Program-made: the position numbers and the translations under genes
Shown here: one piece after another, positions 50,364 to 58,921 of the stretch
How the letters are laid out: every line of letters begins with the position of its first letter
Position numbering within the stretch: position 1 is the stretch's first letter
Source of the DNA: Miltoncostaea sp963770865
Lineage (GTDB): Bacteria > Actinomycetota > Thermoleophilia > Miltoncostaeales > Miltoncostaeaceae
Direction: 5' to 3'
Assembly (NCBI GenBank): GCA_963770865.1
Contig: CAVYRD010000002.1
Span: forward strand, 1 to 64,000
DNA length: 64,000 nucleotides
The notes under the pieces: model-generated
Told to the model about the DNA's origin: nothing
The model's database searches: none
The model's input: only the letters and a program-made list of their open reading frames with translations

Positions 50364-51502
50364 ATGCGCGCCTATGCCAGGGAGCGTGCCCTCGACCGCA
50401 TCGCCGATCTCGCCGGCCACGGCCTCGACGTCGTGACCTTCTGGCGCGAGGCGACCGAGGTCCTGACGCCCCTCGTGCCGCACTACATGGGGCCGTGCTG
50501 GTACACGGTCGATCCGGCCTCTCTGCTCATGACGAGCCACTTCAACCCCGCGATGCCCGAGCTGCCCCGCGAGTGGCTCGAGCTCGAGTACCTCGGCGAC
50601 GACGTCCACGACCTGGCGAGCGTGGCGCGCTCCGGGTCGGGCGTCTCGACGCTGCACGAGGCGGCCGGCGGCGACCCGCGCCGCAGCCCGCTGGCGGGCC
50701 AACATGGAGATCGGCGGCGACCAGGAACTGCTGGTGGCGCTGCGCACCCGGTCCGGCCATCCCTGGGCGGCCCTCGGCCTCTACCGCGAGCCGGGCGAGC
50801 CGCTCTTCGACGAGGACGAGATCGGGTTCGTCCGCGCGGCGGCCCCGATGCTCGGCGAGGGGGCACGGCGCGCACTGCTGCTCGGCGAGGCGAAAGACCC
50901 CGAGGGGCCCGACGCCCCGGGGCTGCTCGTGCTCTCGTCAACCGGCGAGGTCGAGTCGTCGACGCCGGGGGTCGAACGCGTTGCTCGCCGGGCTGCCCGG
51001 GGGCGACTGGGGCGGGGGGCGCCTTCCCACCGCCGCCCTCGCCGTGGCGCAGCGGGCGCTGCGCACGGCGGACGGCCCCGCCGCGCCCGGCGAGGTCGCG
51101 CTGGCCCGTGTCCTCTCGGACACCGGCGCCTGGATCGTGCTCCACGGCGCGACGCTGGTGAGCGAGGGCCCGACGCGGGTCGCGGTCATCGTCGAGCGCG
51201 CCCACCCGGCCCGGATCACCCCGCTCCTGATGGCCGCCTACGGGCTGACCGAGCGCGAGCAGGAGGTGACCCGCCTCGTGCTCCAGGGCGAATCGACCGC
51301 GCGCATCGCCGAGCTCCTGGTGGTCTCGCCGTACACGGTCCAGGAGCACCTGAAGAGGGTCTTCGAGAAGACCGGGGTGCGCAGCCGGCGCGACCTCGTC
51401 GGCAAGGTCTTCTTCTTCCACTACGAGCCGCGGCTGCGCGACAACGAGCGGCGGGCGGTGGACGGGCTCCCGGTGCGCGGCGGTCCGATGCCCTCCGCCT
51501 GA
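50364..51502 (+). CDS. LuxR-family transcriptional regulator, two frame jumps
   Basis: Three segments in successive frames make one protein of about 378 residues: YARERALDRIADLAGHGLDVVTFWREATEVLTPLVPHY...HDLASVARSG; after a jump near 50698, WRANMEIGGDQELLVALRTRSGHPWAALGLYREPGEPLFDEDEIGFVRAAAPML; after a jump near 50985, NALLAGLPGGDW...TEREQEVTRLVLQGESTARIAELLVVSPYTVQEHLKRVFEKTGVRSRRDLVGKVFF, a LuxR HTH. The order (PAS/GAF-like sensor then HTH) recurs in actinobacteria. One base removed at each point (CCGCTGG, GGGGGTC) repairs it. Divergent from the cupin operon, which it probably controls. Confidence 0.8.
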
Positions 51503-51517
51503 GGGGCGGCGCCGCCC

Positions 51518-52609
51518 TCACGGCCGCGCCTCGAACACCAGGTTGAACGGCGTGGCGGCGGCCTGGCGGAACCGGGTGAACCCCGCCTCGGCGGCGACCG
51601 CGGCGATGCGCGCGGGGCCCGCCTGGGCGCCGAGGGCCAGGCCGACCTCCTGGGACAGCGAGGACGGCGTGCAGAGCAGGGTCGAGAAGCCGTAGTAGGC
51701 ACGGCCGACCGGGGTGAGGTTGTCCTCGATGCGGTCCCCCGCCGCCGGCTCGACGATCATCCAGGTGCCGTCCGCGGCCAGCGCGGAGAGCACGCGACGC
51801 GCGGCGCCCACCGGGTCGCCCATGTCGTGAAGGCAGTCGAACATCGTGACGAGGTCGTAGCCCTCGCCGCCGAGGGCGCTCGCGGGCGCGGCCTCGAAGC
51901 CGACCCGCTCCGCGACCCCCGCCTCACGGGCCCGCGCGCGGGCGATCTCGACCGAGCCCTCGTGCGCGTCGGAGCCGACGAACGTCGACCGCGGGAACGC
52001 CCGTGCCATGAGGATCGTTGACGCCCCGTGCCCGCAGCCCACGTCGGCGACGCGCGCGCCGCGGAGCAGCCGCTCGACCACGCCCTCGAGCGACGGCAAC
52101 CAGGCGTCGATCAGGTTGGCGTTGTAGCCCGGGCGGAAGAAGCGCTCGCAGCCGTCGTGGACGTGGTGGTTGTGATCTCCCCAGCCGACGCCCTCGCCGC
52201 TGCGCGACGCGTCCGCGATGCGGGGCGAGTCCAGCACGGCCCCGATGGCGATCTCGAAGAGCCCCGGCAGATAGGCCGGGCTCTCCTCGTCGGTGAGCGC
52301 GACGGCCTGCTCGGGGGGCAGGCGGTAGCGGTCGTCCTGCGGCAGGTACTCGACGTAGCCGCCCGCGGCCTGCGCGTTCAGCCACTCGCGCACGTAGCGC
52401 TCGGCGGCACCGGCGCGCGCCGCGATCTCGGCGGCGGTGAGCGCGCCGGCGCCCGCCATCGCCCGGTACAGGCCGAGGCGGTCCCCCATGACCACCAGGG
52501 CCGCGTTGAGCGTGGCGCCGACCTCGTCGACGGCCCGGAACACGAAGCGCTCGAGCGCCTCGCCGTCCACCGGCGGGGCGCCGGCGACGGGATGCTGGGA
52601 ATCGGTCAT
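51518..52609 (-). CDS. SAM-dependent methyltransferase with winged-helix N-terminus
   Basis: A 363-residue protein. The N-terminal part (FVFRAVDEVGATLNAALVVMGDRLGLYRAMAGAGALTAAEIAARAGAAERYVREWLNAQAAGGYVEY) is a winged-helix region like that of Rv2258c-type methyltransferases. The Rossmann core: ARVADVGCGHGASTILMARAFPRSTFVGSDAHEGSVEIARARA, YDLVTMFDCLHDMGDPVGAARRVLSALAADGTWMIVEPAAGDR. The DNLTPVGRAYYGFSTLLCTPSSLSQ stretch is typical of the same subgroup. The substrate is unknown. ATG at 52609 with AGGAGGAC. Divergent from a LysR-type gene. Confidence 0.92.
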   Translation of the reverse strand: MTDSQHPVAGAPPVDGEALERFVFRAVDEVGATLNAALVVMGDRLGLYRAMAGAGALTAAEIAARAGAAERYVREWLNAQAAGGYVEYLPQDDRYRLPPEQAVALTDEESPAYLPGLFEIAIGAVLDSPRIADASRSGEGVGWGDHNHHVHDGCERFFRPGYNANLIDAWLPSLEGVVERLLRGARVADVGCGHGASTILMARAFPRSTFVGSDAHEGSVEIARARAREAGVAERVGFEAAPASALGGEGYDLVTMFDCLHDMGDPVGAARRVLSALAADGTWMIVEPAAGDRIEDNLTPVGRAYYGFSTLLCTPSSLSQEVGLALGAQAGPARIAAVAAEAGFTRFRQAAATPFNLVFEARP

Positions 52610-52661
52610 GGAGTCCTCCTCCTCGTGGGTGCCGCCCGAACGTCCCACCGCCGCATCATCA

Positions 52662-52702
52662 GTTGCAATCGCGATTCGTCATGCTTTATAAGTGGGACTT
52701 AT
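52662..52702 (+). promoter_or_regulatory. promoter/operator region between methyltransferase and LysR genes
   Basis: On the plus strand TTGCAA (52662-52667) and TTTATA (52685-52690) are 17 bases apart, placing the start of transcription near the LysR ATG at 52701. A perfect 10-bp palindrome AATCGCGATT (52666-52675) and an inverted repeat ATAAGT-GGG-ACTTAT (52688-52702) lie here. LysR-type regulators usually bind palindromes in the gap with their divergent target. Confidence 0.5.
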
Positions 52703-53612
52703 GCTGGACGTGCGGCGCCTGCGGGTGCTCGCCGCGGTCGCCGACCGCGGCTCCTTCTCGGCCGCGGCCGACGACCTGATGGTCACGCAGTCGGCGGTGA
52801 GCCAGCACATCTCGGCGCTGGAGCGCGAGGCCGGGCTCCCGCTGGTGGAGCGCGGCACGCGCCCCGTGGGCCTGACGGAGGCCGGTCACGCGCTGGCGCG
52901 CCACGCCACGGGGATCCTCGCCCGGCTCGACGCCGCCGAGCAGGAGGTCGGCGAGATCGCCGGTCGCCGGCACGGGCGGCTGCGCTTCGGCAGCGTGCCG
53001 ACGGCGCTCGCCACGCTGGTGCCGCCCGCGTTCACCCGGTTCCGCAGGCGGCACCCGGACGTGCGGCTCACGGTCGTGGACGACCACCTCCAGCGCCTGC
53101 TCCCGCGACTGGAGTCCCGCGAGCTCGACCTCGCGCTCATCTACGACCACGAGGCCCTCCCAGAGGTCGCCGGACGCGACCTCCTGCGCACGCCGCTCCT
53201 CGACGACGCGTTCCGCGCGGTGCTGCCCGCCGGGCACCGTCTCGCGCGCCGGCGCCGGCCCCTGGCGCTCGCCGACCTGCGCGGGGAGCCGTGGATCGGC
53301 GGGAGCCCGACGAGCGCCTGGTTCCGCATCGCCGGGCACGCGTGCCGCACGGCCGGGTTCACGCCCGAGGTCGGCTTCGCCATGGACGACTACCTCGCCG
53401 TGCAGGCACTCGTCGCGGCCGGGCTGGGCGTGTCGGTCATCCCTGGCCTGGCGGTGGCGCACCCATTGCCCGGTGTCGAGGTGCGCGACCTCGGGCCGCA
53501 GGCCCCCGTCCGCCGCATCTCCGCGGCGCGGCCGCGCGACGGCTACGACGGGCCGGCTCTCGCGTCGATGGTCCGCGCCCTACGCGCCGCCGCCGCCGCC
53601 CTCCCCTGCTGA
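52701..53612 (+). CDS. LysR-family transcriptional regulator
   Basis: A 303-residue protein: winged HTH MLDVRRLRVLAAVADRGSFSAAADDLMVTQSAVSQHISALEREAGLPLVERGTRPVGLTEAG, then a periplasmic-binding-protein-like effector domain (GRLRFGSVPTALATLVPPAFTRFRRRHPDVRLTVVDD; LAVQALVAAGLGVSVIPGLAV). ATG at 52701; a GTG at 52692 is also in frame. Divergent from a methyltransferase gene that is its likely target. The inducer is unknown. Confidence 0.93.
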   Translation: MLDVRRLRVLAAVADRGSFSAAADDLMVTQSAVSQHISALEREAGLPLVERGTRPVGLTEAGHALARHATGILARLDAAEQEVGEIAGRRHGRLRFGSVPTALATLVPPAFTRFRRRHPDVRLTVVDDHLQRLLPRLESRELDLALIYDHEALPEVAGRDLLRTPLLDDAFRAVLPAGHRLARRRRPLALADLRGEPWIGGSPTSAWFRIAGHACRTAGFTPEVGFAMDDYLAVQALVAAGLGVSVIPGLAVAHPLPGVEVRDLGPQAPVRRISAARPRDGYDGPALASMVRALRAAAAALPC

Positions 53613-53621
53613 GCCGCCCCG

Positions 53622-54506
53622 TCAGCCCGCGACGGCCGCCAGGTCGAGCTCCGCGAGGCGCATCGGGTCGGCCAGGGCGTCGATCGCGACGATGCGGCCG
53701 TCCACGACGGTGAACGCCATCACCGAGAAGGGGCGCCCGCGCGGGGCCACGACCACGCCGACGACCCCGTTGACCAGCGCCGGCCGGGCCCACGGATGCA
53801 GGTGGGCGAACGAGAGCGCCCGCCCGGCGACCTCGCGCGCGCCCCGGACCAGAGCCGTGGCCACGGGCCGCGCGGCGCCGCCGTCGGAGCGCAGCACCAC
53901 GTCCGGGTGGAGCACCGCGACCAGCGCCTCGAAGTCGCCCTCCCGCGCGGCGGCGAAGAAGGCGTCCACCACCTCGCGCTGGCGGCGCAGGTCCGCGTCG
54001 GGGCTCGGGGCCGCGCCCCGCACCCGGCGGCGCGCACGACTGGCGAGCTGCCGCGCGGCCTCCGGCGAGCGGCCGATCATCGCGCCGATCTCGTCGAAGG
54101 GCACCGCGAACATGTCGTGCAGCACGAAGGCGAGCCGCTCGGCCGGGGTGAGCGCCTCGAGCACCACGAGCAGCGCCAGGCCGACGGAGTCGGCCAGCAT
54201 CGCCTCGTGCTCGGGGTCGGCGCCCTCGGCCCGCGTCACGACCGGGTCGGGCATGTGCACGTCGAGCGGCTCCTCGCGCCGCGCCGCGCGCGACTGCAGC
54301 ATGTTCAGGCACACGCGCGCGACCACGGTCGTGAGCCACCCCCGCAGGTTCTCGACCGCGCGCGTGTCGGCGCGGCCGAACCGCACCCACGCCTCCTGCA
54401 CCGCGTCGTCCGCCTCGCTGAACGAGCCGAGCATGCGATAGGCGACCGACCGCAGGTGGGCCCGGTGCTCCTCGAATCGCTCGGCCTGGCGCTCGCGCTC
54501 GTCCAT
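53622..54506 (-). CDS. ECF sigma factor with SnoaL-like C-terminal domain (ECF41/SigJ type)
   Basis: A 294-residue protein. Region 2: HRAHLRSVAYRMLGSFSEADDAVQEAWVRF, ENLRGWLTTVVARVCLNMLQSR. Region 4: LEALTPAERLAFVLHDMFAVPFDEIGAMIGRSPEAARQLASRARRRVRG. A SnoaL-like extension of about 120 residues follows (QREVVDAFFAAAREGDFEALVAVLHPDVVLRSDGGA...), ending DPMRLAEL where ECF41 proteins have a conserved NPDKL-type motif. In ECF41 the extension acts as a built-in modulator instead of an anti-sigma factor (established). Divergent from an NAD(P)-binding oxidoreductase gene, the usual ECF41 partner type. Confidence 0.92.
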   Translation of the reverse strand: MDERERQAERFEEHRAHLRSVAYRMLGSFSEADDAVQEAWVRFGRADTRAVENLRGWLTTVVARVCLNMLQSRAARREEPLDVHMPDPVVTRAEGADPEHEAMLADSVGLALLVVLEALTPAERLAFVLHDMFAVPFDEIGAMIGRSPEAARQLASRARRRVRGAAPSPDADLRRQREVVDAFFAAAREGDFEALVAVLHPDVVLRSDGGAARPVATALVRGAREVAGRALSFAHLHPWARPALVNGVVGVVVAPRGRPFSVMAFTVVDGRIVAIDALADPMRLAELDLAAVAG

Positions 54507-54542
54507 CGGTCACATCTCCCCGTCGCGTCCGGTCATACCAGT

Positions 54543-54569
54543 GACCGATGTGAGCGGGCCGGTGTGACA
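54543..54569 (-). promoter_or_regulatory. ECF41-type promoter candidate
   Basis: Upstream of the sigma gene on the minus strand TGTCACA (54563-54569) is followed, after exactly 16 bases, by GGTC (54543-54546). The known ECF41 promoter has TGTCACA at -35 and CGTC at -10, so this is one mismatch from consensus and would give autoregulation. Confidence 0.5.
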
Positions 54570-54595
54570 CGGCCCGCGCGACACGAGGAGGAGCC

Positions 54596-55378
54596 ATGCC
54601 GACAGGGACGAGGATCGCGGTCGCCGGCGCGACGGGGCGGGTGGGCCGCCACGTCGTGGACGTGCTCGCCGAGCGGGGCCATGAGGTGGTCGGGATGTCG
54701 CGCTCGCAGGGCGTCAACGTCGTGAGCGGGGAGGGCCTCGCCGACGCCCTGCGCGGCGTCGAGGTGATCGTCGACGCGAGCACGGGGGCGTCGCCCGACC
54801 ACGAGGAGGCGACGGCGTTCTTCACCGCCGCCGCGCGGAACCTGCTCGACCACGGCCGGCGCGCCGGCGTCACGGGAATGGTGATCGTGTCGATCATCGG
54901 CACCGACCGCTTCGCCGGGGGCTACAACGCGGCCAAGGCCGCCCACGAGCGGCTCGCGCTGGCCGGGCCGCTGCCGGTGCGGATCGTCCGCGCGGCGCAG
55001 TTCCACGAGTTCGTGGGCACGCTCGCGGACTGGGGGCGGCGGGGCGACGTCATCAACGTCCCGCGCATGCGCACCCAGCTCGTGGCCGCGCGGGCCGTCG
55101 CCGAGGTGCTGGCCGACTCGGCCGAGGCCGACTGGTCCGCGCCGGCGCACCCCGTCGTCGAGGTCGCCGGGCCCCGGGAGGAGAACCTGGCGGAGGCCGT
55201 CGCGCTGCTCAGCCGTCACCGTGGCGACCCGGCGGGCGTGATCGAGTTCACCGACCCCTCGGACCACGACATGCGGCTGCTGGCCACGGACGCGCTCCTG
55301 CCCGGCCCGGACGCGATCCTCGCGGGACCGGCGTTCGTGGAGTGGCTGGAGACGGCGCCCGTCGCCGCCGGGCGCTGA
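54596..55378 (+). CDS. NAD(P)H-binding SDR/NmrA-like oxidoreductase
   Basis: A 260-residue Rossmann protein: TRIAVAGATGRVGRHVVDVLAERGHEVVGMSRSQG (GxxGxxG), VEVIVDASTGASPDHEEATAFFTAAARNLLDHGRRAGVTGMVIVSIIGTDRF, GGYNAAKAAHERLALAGPLPVRIVRAAQFHEFVGTLADWG. Atypical SDR without the YxxxK catalytic pair in standard spacing. Divergent from the ECF41 sigma gene; ECF41 regulons typically are a carboxymuconolactone decarboxylase, oxidoreductase or epimerase gene, so this is the probable target. GAGGAGGAG precedes the ATG. Confidence 0.9.
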   Translation: MPTGTRIAVAGATGRVGRHVVDVLAERGHEVVGMSRSQGVNVVSGEGLADALRGVEVIVDASTGASPDHEEATAFFTAAARNLLDHGRRAGVTGMVIVSIIGTDRFAGGYNAAKAAHERLALAGPLPVRIVRAAQFHEFVGTLADWGRRGDVINVPRMRTQLVAARAVAEVLADSAEADWSAPAHPVVEVAGPREENLAEAVALLSRHRGDPAGVIEFTDPSDHDMRLLATDALLPGPDAILAGPAFVEWLETAPVAAGR

Positions 55379-55540
55379 GCAGTCCGCCGCCCCCCGGGCG
55401 AGCATGCGCCCGTGCGCACCGGGACGTGGAGCCTCGCCGGGCGGAGAGCGCCTGCACCCGTGGCCGGTCGCAACAGACGGCGGACGGTCGCCGGCAGCGG
55501 TGTGGAGCGCGCCGCCGCCCGCGCCGTCCGCCCGGGGACG

Positions 55541-56080
55541 CTAGCGGGGAGCGCGGAGGGCCAGCGGACGCGTGCGGGAGAGGAGGTCCTCGGTCATGCG
55601 GGTCCGGACGGTGCTGCAGAGCCGCTGGACGTCGTCGTAGTCGTCCGACGCGCGTGCGGGGTCGCCGCGGACGTGCGGCATGCGCGCCGGGTCGAGCGGG
55701 GTGAGGGCCGCCCCGTCCAGCCGGTGGTCGGCGAGGCGCGCGTCGAGGAGCCGCTCTCCGGCCGCGAGGCGGCGCACCTCGATGCCGCGCTGCAGGGCCG
55801 AGAACGCGTCGCGCGTCTCGCGGGACATGATCAGCCCGCCGCCGCCGAAGTACCACGCCCGCAGCTCCCGCTCGAGGGCGGCGAGACCACGGTAGGTGAG
55901 GCCCTCCTGCGGCGGCCAGGCCGGGACCACCGCCATCAGCGACAGCAGGCCGCCGTACTCGGCCTCGCGCCGCGCCCGGAGCCCCGCGTCGATGTCCGAG
56001 CGCCCGCGCAGGGAGGCGGCGGCGAGGCCGGACAGCGCCCCGACCAGGGCCGACACGACGGTCAGCAACAGCTCGTTCAC
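55541..56080 (-). CDS. single-span membrane-anchored hypothetical protein
   Basis: A 179-residue protein with an N-terminal membrane anchor (LLLTVVSALVGALSGLAAASL) and a helical soluble part (RREAEYGGLLSLMAVVPAW, LAALERELRAWYFGGGGLIMSRETRDAFSALQRGIEVRRLAAGERLLD, DVQRLCSTVRTRMTEDLLSR). GTG start. A similar layout (TM plus RxxWYxxGGGL...S) occurs in uncharacterised actinobacterial proteins. No neighbour hints at a role. Confidence 0.7.
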   Translation of the reverse strand: MNELLLTVVSALVGALSGLAAASLRGRSDIDAGLRARREAEYGGLLSLMAVVPAWPPQEGLTYRGLAALERELRAWYFGGGGLIMSRETRDAFSALQRGIEVRRLAAGERLLDARLADHRLDGAALTPLDPARMPHVRGDPARASDDYDDVQRLCSTVRTRMTEDLLSRTRPLALRAPR

Positions 56081-56171
56081 CCTGTGCGCTCCGGAACGGG
56101 GACGGCGTCGGGCCCATCCTCGCCCGTGCCGCCCCGCCCCGCCAAGGGCGGGGCGGGGCGGGCGCGTCAGG

Positions 56172-56563
56172 TCACGGCAGGAAGTAGTTCGGGTTGGGGA
56201 GCTTGAAGGTCCCGTCGGTCGAGCCGCCGACCAGGTCGCTGAACTGGTCGCCGAAGTCGGCCACGATGTCGTAGCCCACGGTCTCGATGTGGGCCCGCGT
56301 CGCCGACTTGTAGTGGATCGTGGTGCACGACTTGGCCGCGGCGATCTCGTCGGCGCAGGCGGCCTTCAGGTAGTCCGTGTAGTCCGCGACGGCGGGCTTG
56401 GTGAAGGGGCCGTCCTCGCCGTTGACGAGGGCGTCGAGGTCTGGATGGCGGGAGCGGGCGCGGTGGCGGCGAAGGCCATCGCGGCCGCGACCGCCAGCGC
56501 CGCCGCCGCGGCGGCCACGGCGGCGATCCGCCGCGTGCGCGTGGTCCAACGGACGGTTCTCAT
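56172..56563 (-). CDS. small secreted protein, one frame jump
   Basis: An N-terminal signal region (RRIAAVAAAAAALAVAAAMAFA) is in one frame and the mature part (HPDLDALVNGEDGPFTKPAVADYTDYLKAACADEIAAAKSCTTIHYKSATRAHIETVGYDIVADFGDQFSDLVGG) in the next, with a one-base jump near 56440. Joined, it is a secreted protein of about 130 residues with two cysteines that could pair. No family is recognised. ATG at 56563 follows GAGGTTC. Confidence 0.6.
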
Positions 56564-56685
56564 GTGAACCTCCAGCTCGGTCGGCATGTCCCCGAGGGCG
56601 CGCCGACGCTACCGCCCCGGCCACCCCTCGCCCCCGGCCGGGGCCCTGTGCTCGGGGCCTCAGCCGCCGAAGGAGGTCGCCCGCC

Positions 56686-57582
56686 CTGCAGTCGGAGCCG
56701 TCCGCCCGGGAACCGATCCGGGTCAACGTCCTCAACTTCGTACGCGCAGAGACGGCGGGGTACTTCGCGCGGCTGACGGCGGAGGCCGGCGGCGTGGGCG
56801 CGTGGCGCCACGTACGGGAGCCCGCGCCGGTGGACGCCCAGACCGTCATCCGGCTCAACCGGGACACCCTCTACAGCACGTGCTTGGTCAACCTCTCCGG
56901 CGGCGCCCACATCACGCTGCCCGAGGCCGGCGGCCGCTACCAGACGGCGATGGTCGTCAACGAGGACCACTACATCAACCGGGTCCTCGACACGCCGGGC
57001 CGTCACGCGCTGAGCGAGGAGGAGATCGGGACCCCGTACGCGCTGGTCGCCGTGCGGACCCTCGTCGAGGCGCCGTCCTGCCGGCCGTTCGCGGCGCCGG
57101 AGTACGACGAGGCGACCCTCACGGCGACGCGCCAGGCCCTGCTCGAGCTGGCCCGCGGCCTGCCGGACGCGCGCGACACGTTCGGCTCGCGGGAGCAGAC
57201 CGACCCCGTGCGCCACCTGATCGGGACCGCGGCGGGCTGGGGCGGGCTGCCGAGCGACCAGGCGTACTACCTCGGCGTCGAGCCCGGGCTGCCGGCCGGC
57301 CACCACGTGCTGCACATCGGCGAGGTGCCGGTGCGGGGCTTCTGGTCGATCAGCGTCTACAACCGCGACGGCTACTTCGAGCCGAACCCGCTCGGCCGCT
57401 ACGGGACGGCGGTCCGGGACGCGGACGGCGCGGTGACGGTCAGCTTCGGCGGCGACCCCTCCGCGCCGAACCACATCCCGGTCATGGACGGCTGGAACTA
57501 CACGGTGCGGCTCTACCAGCCCGACCCGGCGATCCTCCACGGCACCTGGACCTTCCCGGCACTGGACGCACCGGCCCCCTGA
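56686..57582 (+). CDS. DUF1254/DUF1214-type protein with apparent CTG start
   Basis: A 298-residue protein: IRVNVLNFVRAETAGYFARLTAEAGGVGAWRHVREPAPVDAQTVIRLNRDTLYSTCLVNLSGGAHITLPEAGGRYQTAMVVNEDHYINRVLDTPGRH, later AAGWGGLPSDQAYYLGVEPGLPAGHHVLHIGEVPVRGFWSISVYNRDGYFEPNPLGRYGTAVRDADGAVTVSFGGDPS. No ATG, GTG or TTG precedes this homology in frame; a CTG at 56686 stands eight bases after an ideal AGGAGGT, so it either starts with CTG or a base error hides the start. A shorter relative of 37678-39054. Confidence 0.85.
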   Translation: MQSEPSAREPIRVNVLNFVRAETAGYFARLTAEAGGVGAWRHVREPAPVDAQTVIRLNRDTLYSTCLVNLSGGAHITLPEAGGRYQTAMVVNEDHYINRVLDTPGRHALSEEEIGTPYALVAVRTLVEAPSCRPFAAPEYDEATLTATRQALLELARGLPDARDTFGSREQTDPVRHLIGTAAGWGGLPSDQAYYLGVEPGLPAGHHVLHIGEVPVRGFWSISVYNRDGYFEPNPLGRYGTAVRDADGAVTVSFGGDPSAPNHIPVMDGWNYTVRLYQPDPAILHGTWTFPALDAPAP

Positions 57583-57584
57583 AT

Positions 57585-58705
57585 CCCGAACCGGGCCGCC
57601 CGGCGGAGCGCGGCCGCGCCGGGCGGCCCGTCCGGCCACCATGCCCGGGGGCCGCGTCGGGGCGCAGCAGCACGCCACCCGCCGACCGCAGGCCCAGCGA
57701 ATGCGCCGCCAGCTCGTCGAGGCGGCGCAGGGTCACCGGCGGCGCGGCGGGCAGCGCGGCGGCCGCCGCCCGCCAGCCCTCGTCGCGCGGTCCGGTGAGC
57801 AACGTGAGGCCGGGGCCGGGCAGGTCGATGGTCGACGCCCGGGCGCCCTCCGCGCCGGTCCAGTGGTGGGCGATGCGTGGGCCGAGGTCGATGCGCAGCT
57901 CCTCGGCGGCGGTGCGGCGCGACCCCGCCGGGTCGGCCGACCGCGCGACGTTGTGCGCGGCCACGGGGCGGCGCTCGTCCTCGTAGGCATCGAGGAGCTC
58001 CTCGCCGGCCCACCCGCGCAACACCCAGGCCAGCTTCCACCCGAGGTTCGACGCCGTCGTGGATCGCCGTGTTCATCCCGGTGCCCCCGCGCGGGGTGAC
58101 CCGGTGCGCCGCGTCGCCCACCAGGAAGGCGCGGCCCTCGCGGAAGCGGTCGGCGATCTGGGCCGCCGAGGTGAACGTACCGACCCAGTCGACGGCGACG
58201 GGCAGGTCGGGGACCCCGGCGGCCCGCCGCAGGCGCTCGGCCATCCCCTCGGCCGTCGGCGGGGCGAGCCGCCCCGGCCCCTCGTGCAGGTGGCCAACGC
58301 CCCAGCGGTCTCCGGGTCCGGCGGGGAGCACCGTGGTCTCGCTGCCCGGCAGCGTCACCCAATAGATGCCGTAGCGGTGCTCGCCGAGGATCCCCCACAG
58401 CGGGGCGCGCACCAGCGCGGTGGCGCCCTCGAGGACGTCCTCAGAGCCGCGCATGTCGATGCGCAGGGCGCTCCGCACCGCGCTGCGCGCCCCGTCGGGG
58501 CCGATCGCGAGCGCGAGCAGCTCCGCGCCGCGCTCGATCCGCGCCGGGCCGAGGCCCCGGACGTGCTCCTCGAGCACCCGCTCGAGGTGGTCCTGCGGCA
58601 CGCAGGCGGGCGCGCTCGGGCTGACCAGGGCCGCCTGCGCGCGACTCGGCAGCCGGACCTCGATCCCCTCGCCGGAGGACGCGGACGCCCCTGGCCGGCC
58701 GCGGC
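57585..58705 (-). pseudogene. FAD-dependent monooxygenase, N-terminally truncated and frameshifted
   Basis: The C-terminal three quarters of an aromatic-hydroxylase-type FAD monooxygenase: GIEVRLPSRAQAALVSPSAPACVPQDHLERVLEEHVRGLG, ALRIDMRGSEDVLEGATALVRAPLWGILGEHRYGIYWVTLPGSETTVLPAGPGDRWGVGH, FREGRAFLVGDAAHRVTPRGGTGMNTAIHDG (second FAD motif), then after a one-base jump near 58050 VLRGWAGEELLDAYEDERRPVAAHN. Another jump lies near 57640. The N-terminal GxGxxG FAD-binding domain is missing; from 58705 upstream the plus strand instead carries the tail of another gene, so a real deletion is likely in addition to the base-level jumps. Confidence 0.7.
57593..57629 (+). terminator. strong hairpin between convergent genes
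   Basis: A perfect 13-bp inverted repeat, GGGCCGCCCGGCG / CGCCGGGCGGCCC, with an 11-base loop lies 10 bases after the DUF1254-type gene stop and could serve both converging transcripts. It overlaps the coding tail of the monooxygenase remnant. Confidence 0.55.
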
Positions 58706-58785
58706 CTCGCGCCCGCCGAGGTGGCGCGCACGCTGGTCGCGACCGCCGAGCGGGCGCTCTTCCCCGACGGGGACGCCGCGGCGTG
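58683..58785 (+). pseudogene. C-terminal fragment of an unidentified gene
   Basis: A short plus-strand frame ends AGRGLAPAEVARTLVATAER followed by ALFPDGDAAA and a stop. It looks like the last helices of a TetR-like regulator or similar helical protein. It abuts the point where the monooxygenase loses homology, marking a rearrangement junction. Confidence 0.35.
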
Positions 58786-58907
58786 AGCTCCTGGGCCACG
58801 CCCACCGGATGCCCGGCTCCCCGCGGGACGCCGAGGACGCGGCGCGGGAGTCGCCGCCCAGGGCGTGGCTGACGCCCCTCGTGCTTGCGGGGCGTCCGGC
58901 AGTAGGG

Positions 58908-58921
58908 CGAACATGTGTTCG
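58908..58921 (+). promoter_or_regulatory. LexA (SOS) box
   Basis: CGAACATGTGTTCG matches the Gram-positive/actinobacterial LexA consensus CGAAC-N4-GTTCG exactly. It overlaps the start region of the DNA polymerase IV gene, where bound LexA would block transcription. Confidence 0.85.
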
